A DNA stretch of 64,000 bases from Pisaster brevispinus (lineage: Eukaryota > Echinodermata > Asteroidea > Forcipulatida > Asteriidae): contig JAMKCF010000001.1 of NCBI GenBank assembly GCA_023634235.1, forward strand, positions 9,612,758 through 9,676,757, in the 5' to 3' direction. Made by a program: the position numbers and the translations under genes. The notes under the pieces were generated by a model. It was not told the origin of the DNA and did not search any database. It was given only the letters and a program-made list of their open reading frames with translations. This document shows, in pieces, positions 45,512 through 55,856 of this stretch. Positions within the stretch are counted from its first letter, which is position 1. Each line of letters begins with the position of its first letter.

Positions 45512-46262
45512 GTTAGGCGCGATCGGTCAATCTGCACGATCGACTGATCGCGCTGCGCTATCGACCGATCGCGCTGCGCTATTGAAAGATCTATTGTTCG
45601 CACAGCAATCGGTCGATCGCGCAACAATCGGTCGATCGCGCAACGAACATCTTTGCGCGATCGATTGATCGTGCATCTAGTATTTTTTGCGCGATCGATC
45701 GATCTTGCAGGTATGGTTTTGCGCGATCGATTGATCGTGCGGGAATGGCTTTGCGCGATCGGCCGATTGTGCAGGAATGGTTTTGCGCGATTGGCCAATC
45801 GTACAGGTAAGGTTTTGCGCGATCGACCTATCGTGCAGGAGTGGTTTTGCGCGATCGGTCGATCGTGCGAGATGAAACGGTGTGAAAGGCAATTCTGTCT
45901 GGCGGGGTATTCTGTCCTCCAGTTTTCCTGTCCACCGTACGGTAATTTAACATGGGCTGAAAGAAGTTTATTCAAAACAGATGGAATTCGTGCAAAATTC
46001 GCCGTATTAGAGGACAAAATCCCCCGCCAGACAGAATTGCCTTTCACACTGTTCCGTCTCGCACGATCGACCGATCGCGCAAAACCATTGTTGCACGATC
46101 GGTCGATCGCGCAAAACCATTCCTGCACGATCGATCGATCGCGCAAAAAATACTTGTTGCGCGATCAGTCGATCGCGCAAAGATGTTCGTTGCGCGATCG
46201 ACCGATTGCTGCGCAAACAATAGATCTTTCAATAGCGCAGCGCGATCGGTCGATCGCGTCCA
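45512..46262. repeat. Long foldback of GATCGATC minisatellite units
   Basis: Two arms of about 340 bp in inverted orientation. Each is a run of units such as GCGCGATCGGTCGATCGTGC plus a spacer like AGGAATGGTTTT, and each unit core is itself palindromic. Arm order matches unit by unit (for example CAACGAACATCTTTGCGCGA appears in both). The centre also shows inverted AAGGCAATTCTGTCTGGCGG around a unique core with AATTTAACATGGGC. It lies in the intron between exons 2 and 3 of the Kolobok-like gene. Confidence 0.9.
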
Positions 46263-46985
46263 ACACATTATTAGATTTACTCACATCAATTAGTTCCATG
46301 CATGGATCAATGCTTTCTTCAGATACCGACATGTCTGCAGTTCGTTGATCATACTCTTCTTCCGCTTGATGAAGTAGCTGTAATAATGATAATATTACTA
46401 TACTTTAAGTAGGCTATTAGCAAATAATATTCTGAATAATATAATGATAATTAAGTGTAGAGTTGACTAAAAGCTCTGGTACGAGGAGTAAAATACTTTG
46501 TGCGAAGTAGTAGGGTTCGAGCCGAAGAATGAATGATAACTGTTGTGAGTTGTTGAACAGAACTTAGTGATTTATTAATGAACTGGTCACCTCTCCACTT
46601 CATCCCGATCAATCTCCGACTCACAAATTATCATCCAACATGTAAAAAAGTAAATAAATTTATTCTCTTTAATTATTAATGCTGTTCGAGAACCAAATAT
46701 TATGTTCTAAAATCAATTCACGCAAATCTCGAGTTGAAGTCCATTGACTTTTAAAAAATCGAAAACAATTTCAAATAAATTTTATTTTTATTACAACCAC
46801 CTGGAATTTTTCCCCCATGAATAATTTGAAAAACGAAATCGGTGGATTGTACCTACCCTTGCTCTTACCCTTTTGAGATATGCTCCCCCAGAGGGCTTGC
46901 GAGGATCTCTCCATGTTTTCTTGGCTACCGAGGGCATATCTGCGGTGCTTGTGGAATTCCCGTCGAAGTACTCGGTGTCGGACGT

Positions 46986-49080
46986 TGATCATCATCATCA
47001 TGGTGACGTCCGTGCGCACGCAGCGCACAGGCGTTGTTCAGTGGCTACAACTTGTTCGTTTTGTTAATTGTTCGTTTCCATTGTTCGGCATTTTGAGTTG
47101 CTTGGTGAAGCTGGTTTAATCCAATACCAACCATCCTCAGGTCATCAGAGAGTTGATGTTGGTATGTTCGCACAAGTGCTCCACCTCTACGATAAGGTTC
47201 TGTAGGTTGGGTGTTCTGGTCCAGGAGTATTGAGAGTGGAGTGTCACGCCTAGTTGCGTGCCCAATCAGTTGTAAACGCTGCTTGTGTAGTGTTGTTGAT
47301 GCTGGTGTGACATTGCTTCTGTGATAGAGTTCAGTATTGGTGATGCGTTCCGGGTATCTGATGTTGAGTGCATATCATAGCAAAGCTCTATGGGATGCGT
47401 CAATGGTTCTCTCGAGCGTTTCTGTAAGTGTCCAGCTGGCCCCGCTGTAGAAGAGCACAGACTCGATGCATGAGGTGAAAAGTTTGACCTTCAGGTGATC
47501 GCTTGCAGAACAGGTCCATATTATGTCAAGTTTTCGGCACGCCACCCAAGCCAGATTTCGTCGGCATTGAAGAGCGGATCGACTGTTGCTGACATTACAT
47601 CCCAGGTAGCAGAACTCTGTGCATGTGGGCAGCGGATTACCCGATAGTGTACGGATCGGTGTGGTTAGATCAACGCCGACGCACATAACCTCAGTTTTCT
47701 GCGGGTTTATACGCAGACCCACTTGTGCTGAAGCTTGTTCGAACCGGTGAAACTGGCGCTGTGCAGCATCGATTGTGTCACTCATCAGCACAACGTCATC
47801 TGCGAAGGCGAGTCCAGGTAACTTAACCGCCAGATTACGTGAAGACAACCGTCGGCGAACCGTGTACCCATCAGCATCTTCACATAATGAAATGCGGAGA
47901 ACATAGTCGAGCACAACGATAAACAGGTACGGTGCCAAAGTGTCACCTTGCAATACGCCAGATGTTGTTCCGAATCGATTAGTGTTACCTGATGATGTTC
48001 GTACGTTTGCTTCAGTGTTAGTGTACAGAGACATGATGGCATTGATTATTTGTCTAGGTACTCCGTAGAATTGGAGGATCACGGGAAGGCATGCTCTGTC
48101 AACGTAGTCGAATGCTTTGCTATAGTCAGAGAATATGGCAATAAGGCTCTTCTTGCGAGCTCTGCATGTATCGATGCAGAGTTTGATGCACAAGATTTGC
48201 TCTGTGGTGTTGCGGTAGGGTCTGAAACCAGCTTGGAGGTTCCAAAGTAGATGCTCCATTCGATCCCGTAGACGCCCAAGCATAACTCGGTTGAACAACT
48301 TGGCGTTGACTGACATTAACGACAGACCACGTAGGTTGTTGAGCGAAGTTGGCTTGCTCTTCTTCGGTATTGTTACGATGATGGATGTAATGAACTCTGG
48401 AGGTGGTGGCTTGCCATCTAGAATGGAGTTCATGACTGGAAGTATTAAACTGGCTATTGGCAGCAGCTTGGCAACATCAGATGGTATATTATCAGGACCA
48501 CTTGCTTTACCACAATGTTTGGTTTTGCAAGCCTTGAGTAGTTCTCCGTCAGTAATTGGGCCGACATCAATGGCAGGTGCATGGTCAAACTGTTGTATGA
48601 TAGTGGGTTCCAGAATACAAGGTGGGTGGGGGCGTTGAGCAGGGCGCGGAAGTGGTCGTGGACTTTGGAAAGTCGATCTTCAATAGAGTCAGCTGCTATA
48701 AGTGCTGGTGGTCTAGACTTCTTGCGTGTCAGTTGTGCATTGCCTTTCCAAACGGCTTTACCTCTCCCAGCTTCGTGGTGCTGCTTGATTTCGTCAGCCA
48801 CTTCGCTGATTATTTCTTCTCGTCTGCGTTTGTATGTGTTGTCCAAGGTAGCTTCCAGCTCTAGTTGATCGGAGTGTGGTTTTCTCCGCCGTGATTCTGC
48901 CAAAGCCGAACGTGCCTGTTGTACCTCCAGGTCGTTGTCCCATAAACATGTTTGTGATGCACGACTGATACTGTTGGTGCTTTGATGCTTGGGACAGACC
49001 CAACTTTAAATCTGAACCGACATGGCAAGCCAAGACTTCGTTTCATCTAAACTGTTTCATCCGTACAATCATCGGTGAAG
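46986..49080 (-). mobile_element. 5'-truncated LINE with ATGATG tail
   Basis: Minus strand: a connecting region (ESRRRKPHSDQLELEATLDN, 48903-48600), a shift, then a reverse transcriptase open from about 48433 to 47375 with SDYSKAFDYVDR, LQGDTLAPYLF and LAFADDVVLMS (the catalytic FADD), then after another shift a C-terminal region with LQLIGHATRRDTPLS ending near 47064. No endonuclease is present, so the copy is 5'-truncated. The 3' end is an ATG repeat (about 46988-47001), 52 bases upstream of the Kolobok-like start codon. Clade not assigned. Confidence 0.82.
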
Positions 49081-49570
49081 TGTGCCGAGCAGACTTAAGA
49101 TGAACTAGTCAGTGTGAAGTCGGAACGTGTTGTTGACGAAGCGAACCCATGCTCTTTGGGAAACGACAACCAAAATACCTCAGGATTTTTCAGCTTACTA
49201 CGTGTGCACCCGCCTACAACACACGATTTGGGCATTTTTATAGTATCAGCACTGAACTTTGATACACAAATCTTAGATTAAATGATACTAAAATCGAATA
49301 CAACCAGAGGAAACAATGTGAAGGTGAAAACACAGCATGCATAACGCATGTCGAAACTCCTGCTGTACTTCCGCGTCACGTGACTCGATCCCCGTTATGA
49401 CGTTTTTGGGGTCACTTGCATATCATTGTCATAATGTCCTGGCTTTACGTTATGGGCTCTGAGGGCGTCATGCAAATGCTTGGTTTGTCATTCTATTACC
49501 AGTGTAAAAACACAGATAATGGTAAAGTAATATTTTATTTCGAATCAGTAGGGCTTGTTTTATAAAATCT

Positions 49571-50757
49571 ATGTTTCCGTCCCTCAAGGTAATCGTTACA
49601 AACGCACAGTCATTTCACCCTCCTTCTGTGAAAGCCTCAGTGAACCGCACCCTACTTCGAAGGGCACACATTATTTGTGATAAACATTTACCAAATGAAC
49701 TGGAGCACCTTAACACAGTGCTAAAAAAGAATGGGTATAGGCCGAACAAACGAGAGTTCCGTTCCGAACACAACTCTCAGTCTGCTAACTCCAAAGATAT
49801 GCCCATTGCGGTCCTCCCGTACATTGGTCATACCTCACACAAAATCCAGCGTATCCTCCGAAAAAACAGACATCAAGGTCTACTACTGAACTCGCAATAA
49901 GTTGGTAACGAAGCTGCACACCCACAAAGACAAGCATGACTCTAGCAGTCAAGCAGGAGTTTACCGAATTCCTTGCTCTTGTGGTAAAGTGTACATTGGC
50001 GAGACTGGTAGAGACCTCACCACCAGGCTGAAGGAACACAAAGCCCATGGCCGCAGAGGGGAATATGACAAATCTGCCATTGTCAAACACTCCACCGATC
50101 TAGACCATGCCATAGATTGGGATCAGGCTCGAATCATAGCTCCTGAGAGACATTGGTATACACGGCGCATCAGGGGGTTACTTCATAAGCAGAATCTGGC
50201 ACACAATCCTACCACCCTACTCAACTGACATCCCACAGTCTACTGACACGCCCCACTGCACTGGGCACTCACACACAATGGGCAACCCACACAATAGCCC
50301 TGTTCCCTCCAACCACAGTTCTCCTTTCAGAAGAACCAATCAGAGCAGTGACTGACTCTACACTGAAACCTCTAAACCCCTATATATATATATAGACAAA
50401 CATGTCTCACACTCTTCAGTCTCCTGACGATGACTAGAGCAAGCTAATCGAAACGTTGAGACCAAATTAAGAACTCACTCCGCGGCAGAGAAGTTTATAA
50501 CAAGAAGTCCCCTCGATCAGATCCACTATTAAGCTAAAGTAGTAGTCTCGGCCGATTTCCTACCCTCCGCCCAGGTAGTAGCTAATAAGCTGGACAGTTC
50601 TTTTCAGAACTAAGTAGTCTCCCGAAGTAGTCTACTGATTCCAAATCTACTCCGAGGCAGTATAATTAAAAAGCAAGACCTAGTTCTCAAAAAACAAATC
50701 TACACAGCTAGTAGATATACACATGGTGTTACCGCAAACCGAATATATATTGATACC
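49571..50757 (+). mobile_element. Penelope-like element fragment with GIY-YIG endonuclease
   Basis: First part (49571-49900) has LLRRAHIICDKHLPNELEHL and PYIGHTSHKIQRILRKN, the region between RT and nuclease in Penelope-like elements. After a frameshift near 49890, 49902-50228 encodes the GIY-YIG domain: AGVYRIPCSCGKVYIGETGR, TTRLKEHK and a conserved HxW-type tail, a single-strand nuclease used for target-primed insertion. The RT is missing, so the copy is 5'-truncated. Downstream are TATATA repeats, a hammerhead-like motif and a 3' end repeated at 29322-29575 and 36336-36572. Confidence 0.85.
50404..50462 (+). ncRNA. Hammerhead-ribozyme-like motif of the Penelope element
   Basis: Core CTGACGA (50424-50430) then a stem GACTAG-AGCAAG-CTAATC with one mismatch, then GAAAC (50450-50454). 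A 6-bp closing helix GTCTCA/TGAGAC (50404-50409 with 50457-50462) surrounds them. Hammerhead motifs with short helices are known in Penelope-like terminal repeats. The cleavage-site triplet is not clear, so activity is uncertain. Confidence 0.45.
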
Positions 50758-50782
50758 TCACCATGCAAAATACAAAATATAC

Positions 50783-52085
50783 CTTTCCATCCAACTCAAC
50801 ATATTAGTAGTTGAGATGGAGACATTGGGGCTGTCATCATGTCTGGGGATGTCATCATGTCCAAGGCTGTCATCATCTCCATCATCATTAGTACTAGCTT
50901 GCTTTGGAGGTACTTTTCGTGAAGCTTTTGTTTCTAAAAATGAAAACAACTATTACTTATAGCAATCTTAATAATTTATTGACAATGTTCATGGAATGTA
51001 AAAAATTCTGTCAACTTTCACAGATTTCCATAAAAAAATGCAGCAACAGGTGCAATTGGGTTTGCTTTAAGCTAACAGATTCGTTTACAATATAAATTGA
51101 CTATCTTTTTTCTGAAGACATCAGTAAGGGGAGTACCCAGGGAGTACTAACTACCATATTGCAAGCTGAGACTTGGTATAGGCCTTTAGCTCTCAAAATT
51201 CCAGCTATAGGATTGATCGGTGCCGACTCTTAAAGCATCACACAGCCATCATAAATTCAAAAGTTCTTTTCAACTGAAACACGGCCATGCAACTTTACAA
51301 ACCTACCAATTAATTAACAATAGTTTCCACTTGCCTTGAGATTTTCTACGCATCTTCTGCAGCAGCTCCTGCTGCAACTGCAAATTCAGTTTCTGGTACT
51401 GAGCAGCTGAAGTTTCAGTTGTTCAAGCTCCTTCCGCAGCTCATGACTTTTTTTCGCACTCTTGAGCTTCTTTGCACAAATGGGGTCGTCACAACCTTTG
51501 TCAGCCAATTCTCCTGATGACTCCTTGTATAATGGGACAGCTCGTTTCTTCGCCAAGTTCTTCTCAATGATAGCAGTGAGGCTCCGCTGCTCCAACTTTT
51601 CCTGTTCGCTTTTCCTTTCTTTCTGCAAATTAATCAGATGTAAGAAATTTACCACTACAAACAGGGATGGTGAAGCTGTATACTGACAGTTCAGTTGAGA
51701 AGGAAATGGTTTTAGGATGGGCAGTGGTATTTGGGGAAGGCATAATTACCACAGTCTTTTTTACTTAAATCACATGATGGAAGATTAGTAACTCTATATA
51801 AACTGTTACACATTAACACATAACACAAGGTGAGGGCTTTCAAAAAACAAAACAAAATTGTTTGCCACGACCATCACCAAGACTGGCCTCGTCAGCAACA
51901 GTATTCAAATGTTGGGTTTGTTAAACTTACACGGTATTTTGCTGTTTCCTTCTCCTGATCCCGGTAGCTACTCAGTAGCCTTTCTTCTTCATCAGAGCTT
52001 GAGCTGTGCTCAACACTGGTATCAAGTACTTTGGCATACCTCACTCTAGAGGCATCCTTCCTCTTCAGGAGGGCATCTTCAGAAG
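50783..52085 (-). CDS. Upstream exons of the BEN-domain gene: coiled coil and acidic region
   Basis: Exons 52085-51931 (ends CGT|GTAAGT), 51622-51335 and 50933-50783. Joins agree in phase (0, then 1, then 2 into the BEN exon at 28861). Exon 1 has RVRYAKVLDTSVEHSSSSDE; exon 2 is basic and coiled-coil-like (EKLEQRSLTAIIEKNLAKKR, GCDDPICAKKLK, LRKELEQLKLQL); exon 3 is acidic with repeated HDD. Exon 2 has a one-base frameshift near 51404 (TGA after STRN; the other frame gives KLNLQLQQELLQKM) and ends in GC rather than GT. These suggest decay or an assembly error. The 5' end is not found. Confidence 0.6.
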
Positions 52086-52440
52086 CTATGTCATAAGTGA
52101 AGAAGAAACAAAAGAAATTATTTCATTGTAACATTAACAACACATGCAGTCATATAAATGTTTGTTCCTTAAAAGGAACATTTTATTGAGCACAAGGACT
52201 GACCTACATGTTCACGCAATTTTTCCTAGAACAAAAAAAAATCGGAAATCAGACCAAAAAAAGTAGGAAAAAATATCATGCCTGCACACGTTATGTAAGC
52301 AAGCAAAACGCAACATGTGTATAAAACAGCAAACTTAAGTTAGTACTAATTATATTTTAGGCTGTACTTTGCATTGACCAAAAACATTCATGTTACAAAG
52401 ACCATAAAGATTAACTGATTTAGTGCAAGTTGTAACAAAT

Positions 52441-54878
52441 TAATCGAGTAAATAACATTAAAAATATAAAGAGTAGGGCCTATACAAATTCTCTAAGGTT
52501 TATCAGAAAAGTTATTCATGTTATATCGCCGTACTATTGCGTTATATCGCCGTACTATTGCGTTATATCGCCGTACTATTGCGTTATATCGCCATACTAT
52601 TGCGTTATATCGCCATACTATTGCGTTATATCGCCGTATTTTATTGCGTTATATCGCCGAACTAATAAAACATGGGTTCTCTAAGAAGTTGGCGAATATG
52701 AGCCACCGTACTTATCTGCTCAACCACGACATGCCACTATTTATTTATTTATTTTTTTTTTTGGGGGGGGGGGGTCTTGACTAAAAAACACTTTCCAAAT
52801 GGTCCTCTGAGATGTCTTGCAGCAGCAGGGTGTGATATCCAGTGGAGGAAACCCCAGGATGCTGCGCAGTTTTTAGGGCTGAAGATTATTTATGCAAATA
52901 TTACATCTATTAAATCGTTGCAGTACCCGCTGTAACGGACCCCCCAGGAATTCTGCCAGTCGTGGGAGTTATTAAAGAAATGGCCAGATAATTTACCAAA
53001 AGAAAAATGAACGAGCCAATAATTTTTGGACTCGCAAACAATTCAAATGTTTCCAGTTGTCGTCACTGTAATTTCTTAGCGACTTTTTATTCTACTAACA
53101 AAAATAACTTCCAAAATCTCATTTCACATAAAAACGGGGGAGGCAGTATGGACTCAAATCAATGAACGCCGCTATTTTAAACCAAACAATCGAACCTTTA
53201 CACTTTATTTACCAGCAGCCAATTTCATGAAAGTAGTGCGTAACTTGCGCCATGTCATAAAGTTACGCCATGTAAATGTTGCACAGCTGCGCCACTTCCT
53301 TAAGTTGCATTTCACGAAACTTGCCTTAGCTGCGCAACTTTTTAATAATTTAAATAAATAACAAACACCATGGACGAGGCTAATATCAAACTTTTCAAAA
53401 ACTGTTGCCTGAATCCACTGGGAAAAATGCAACGGAGCGGCCATTTTAAATCACGATTTTGTATCTGCGCGCAACAACAACAAGTTTATACAGTGAAGTA
53501 TCAACGGTGTCGGAATAAGATGGCTCAACTTAGACCACTGACTTCGTTTATATGGTTATTTTGCCACCTAAGTCCGTTAAAACTTATAGAAAGGACTAGA
53601 TAAAGAGTTCAATGATAAATAGTATCAAACACTCGCTGCTTTTCACGTTTTTTTAAAATTAATCGAGTAAATAACATTAAAAATATAAAGAGTAGGGCCT
53701 ATACAAATTCTCTAAGGTTTATCAGAAAAGTTATTCATGTTATATCGCCGTACTATTGCGTTATATCGCCGTACTATTGCGTTATATCGCCGTACTATTG
53801 CGTTATATTGCCATACTATTGCGTTATATCGCCATACTATTGCGTTATATCGCCGTATTTTATTGCGTTATATCGCCGAACTAATAAAACATGGGTTCTC
53901 TAAGAAGTTGGCGAATATGAGCCACCGTACTTATCTGCTCAACCACGACATGCCACTATTTATTTATTTATTTATTTTTTTGGGGGGGGGGGTCTTGACT
54001 AAAAAACACTTTCCAAATGGTCCTCTGAGATGTCTTGCAGCAGCAGGGTGTGATATCCAGTGGAGGAAACCCCAGGATGCTGCGCAGTTTTTAGGGCTGA
54101 AGATTATTTATGCAAATATTACATCTATTAAATCGTTGCAGTACCCGCTGTAACGGACCCCCCAGGAATTCTGCCAGTCGTGGGAGTTATTAAAGAAATG
54201 GCCAGATAATTTACCAAAAGAAAAATGAACGAGCCAATAATTTTTGGACTCGCAAACAATTCAAATGTTTCCAGTTGTCGTCACTGTAATTTCTTAGCGA
54301 CTTTTTATTCTACTAACAAAAATAACTTCCAAAATCTCATTTCACATAAAAACGGGGGAGGCAGTATGGACTCAAATCAATGAACGCCGCTATTTTAAAC
54401 CAAACAATCGAACCTTTACACTTTATTTACCAGCAGCCAATTTCATGAAAGTAGTGCGTAACTTGCGCCATGTCATAAAGTTACGCCATGTAAATGTTGC
54501 ACAGCTGCGCCACTTCCTTAAGTTGCATTTCACGAAACTTGCCTTAGCTGCGCAACTTTTTAATAATTTAAATAAATAACAAACACCATGGACGAGGCTA
54601 ATATCAAACTTTTCAAAAACTGTTGCCTGAATCCACTGGGAAAAATGCAACGGAGCGGCCATTTTAAATCACGATTTTGTATCTGCGCGCAACAACAACA
54701 AGTTTATACAGTGAAGTATCAACGGTGTCGGAATAAGATGGCTCAACTTAGACCACTGACTTCGTTTATATGGTTATTTTGCCACCTAAGTCCGTTAAAA
54801 CTTATAGAAAGGACTAGATAAAGAGTTCAATGATAAATAGTATCAAACACTCGCTGCTTTTCACGTTTTTTTAAAAGA
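52441..54878. repeat. Tandem duplication, 2 x 1219 bp, nearly identical
   Basis: Copy 1 52441-53659 and copy 2 53660-54878. They differ by only a few bases, for example one C/T change in a microsatellite unit and the length of the T/G run. Each holds about seven copies of a 20-bp unit (TATCGCCGTACTATTGCGTA-like), a T/G homopolymer run and paired short frames on both strands with no known domain. Near identity points to a recent unequal exchange or an assembly duplication. Confidence 0.93.
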
Positions 54879-55054
54879 CAAATGTTTTCAAATTTACAAA
54901 CACTGACGACGAAAGGACGAACTTGACTGAGTTGGCGCGATCGTGTACATAGACAGTCATATAAAGTGCGGACATGCCGTATTGTTTGTATTGAACTCAA
55001 CAATGTTTCATAACCTTGTGTTACTGTGGCCTTCGTTGAATTTTAGCCATTAAT

Positions 55055-55195
55055 TTTGTTAGAGTTCGAATCCTACCCGAGTGATTGCCTGAAGATTTTT
55101 ACACAGAGCTCGGGAAAGCACTGAGCACACTGCTTAATACACATCGTTGTAAAGGAAAAACCAAACTAAATTGTTCATCCCCGATGCAAATATTA
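55055..55195 (+). mobile_element. 5'-truncated SINE
   Basis: Starts inside the B box (GAGTTCGAATCCTACCCGAG) and continues with GTGATTGCCTG, CACAGAGCTCGG and GCACTGAGCACACTGCTTAA, the same body as the full SINE at 55254. Confidence 0.7.
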
Positions 55196-55253
55196 CATCA
55201 ATTTAATCGTTGCAGTACCTGCCGCCAAGGATTTCAACTCACCTCTAGCCATC

Positions 55254-55440
55254 GGGCTAGCTTGGTGGTCAAATGGTAAGTCATCTGCTCTAGCAATGCA
55301 AAGGTCGTGGGTTCAAATCCCAGCGGAGTGATTGCCTGTGGATTTTCTCACAGAGCTTGGAAGAGCACTGAGCATACAGTGCTTAATACACATCGGTGTA
55401 AGGGAAAAGCTAATTACATTCTTCATCCCGATGCAATAAT
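55254..55440 (+). mobile_element. tRNA-derived SINE
   Basis: tRNA-like head GGGCTAGCTTGGTGGTCAAA with an A-box-like segment and a perfect B box GGTTCAAATCC (about 55310-55320), then a non-tRNA body with CACAGAGCTTGGAAGAGCAC and GTGCTTAATACACATCGGTG. The second copy upstream confirms a mobile family. RNA polymerase III promoter expected. Confidence 0.75.
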
Positions 55441-55540
55441 ACATTTATGAAACTTTTTTCACTGGAAAGTTGGCTACATAGGATTTGATTTCAAAATATT
55501 ACAAATAATGTTCGCAATGTGATATTTTCTGTTTTTAGGA

Positions 55541-55667
55541 AACGCTGAAGCTAACAGTTTACCCTGTGCCAAAGAGTAGAAAAAAAATTGACCACAGCGC
55601 AGTCAGCATTCATAGATCTCTTCTTCAAAACTCATCTCAACCTACAGAAGGTCCCAAGAAAGTTTGA
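55541..55667 (+). other. Possible exon, unknown
   Basis: After a good acceptor (TTTTCTGTTTTTAG) a frame starts ETLKLTVYPVPKSRKKIDHS and is open for about 42 codons to a TGA. No domain recognised and no partner exon found. Confidence 0.25.
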
Positions 55668-55740
55668 ATGTGAAAGGTGTAAGTCATCGGACCCAATTCT
55701 ACAGCAAATTAGAAGTAAATGATATCATACAAGTTGTTTT

Positions 55741-55812
55741 AAAGAAAGTGGTGAATAAAGTACATGTAAGGTTGCTATCACAAACTTCTACATGTACTCT
55801 GTTCACCACTTT
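55741..55812. other. Imperfect 28-bp hairpin
   Basis: AAAGTGGTGAA pairs with TTCACCACTTT and AGTACATGTA with TACATGTACT, around a loop near GCTATCACA; two mismatches in the stem. The size is like a short pre-miRNA or a tiny foldback element. Confidence 0.6.
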
Positions 55813-55856
55813 TAGAAAAGGGTCTCTTGAAAGATGGTACAAAATACTGTTTACGT

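Larger units (their letters stand above)
33428..46937 (-). pseudogene. Kolobok-like transposase, eleven exons, several frameshifts
   Basis: Exons (5' to 3'): 46937-46869 (MPSVAKKTWRDPRKPSGG), 46377-46285, 45273-45100, 44881-44665, 44232-43870, 39356-39161, 38655-38468, 35503-35256, 35118-34949, 34359-34205, 33749-33428. Nearly all have good GT-AG sites and matching phases. Landmarks: CPSCSG and WRSQPMVGSVTAGNYLMSSA (exon 5), YLQPAIVYVWHEEQ and TDVRADSMGHSAKF (exon 6, catalytic region), TDRH and YYDIWHVAKG (exons 7-8), SGCEDI and AASTPDGDGDLMLAKF (exon 8), WTRKDVKMLSP (exon 9), FAALHFNEN (exon 10), LSAKVTRPKKTEA (exon 11). I assign it to the Kolobok superfamily from memory. Lesions: a phase break before exon 4, a one-base loss near 38560, a GA-repeat slip near 35270, a two-base loss near 34998 and a shift near 33720. 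Confidence 0.72.

Noticed and set aside
45499..46348. Arg/Asp/Ile-rich frames up to 231 residues in the foldback
   Set aside because: Produced by GATCG repeats in both arms and on both strands; real exons of the Kolobok-like gene flank them.
52500..54830. Paired 77-79 residue frames repeated in the two 1.2-kb copies
   Set aside because: Identical because the DNA is duplicated; no domain and overlapping frames on both strands.
52441..54878. CRISPR-like array from the 20-bp repeats
   Set aside because: Units are directly adjacent without spacers and the genome is animal.
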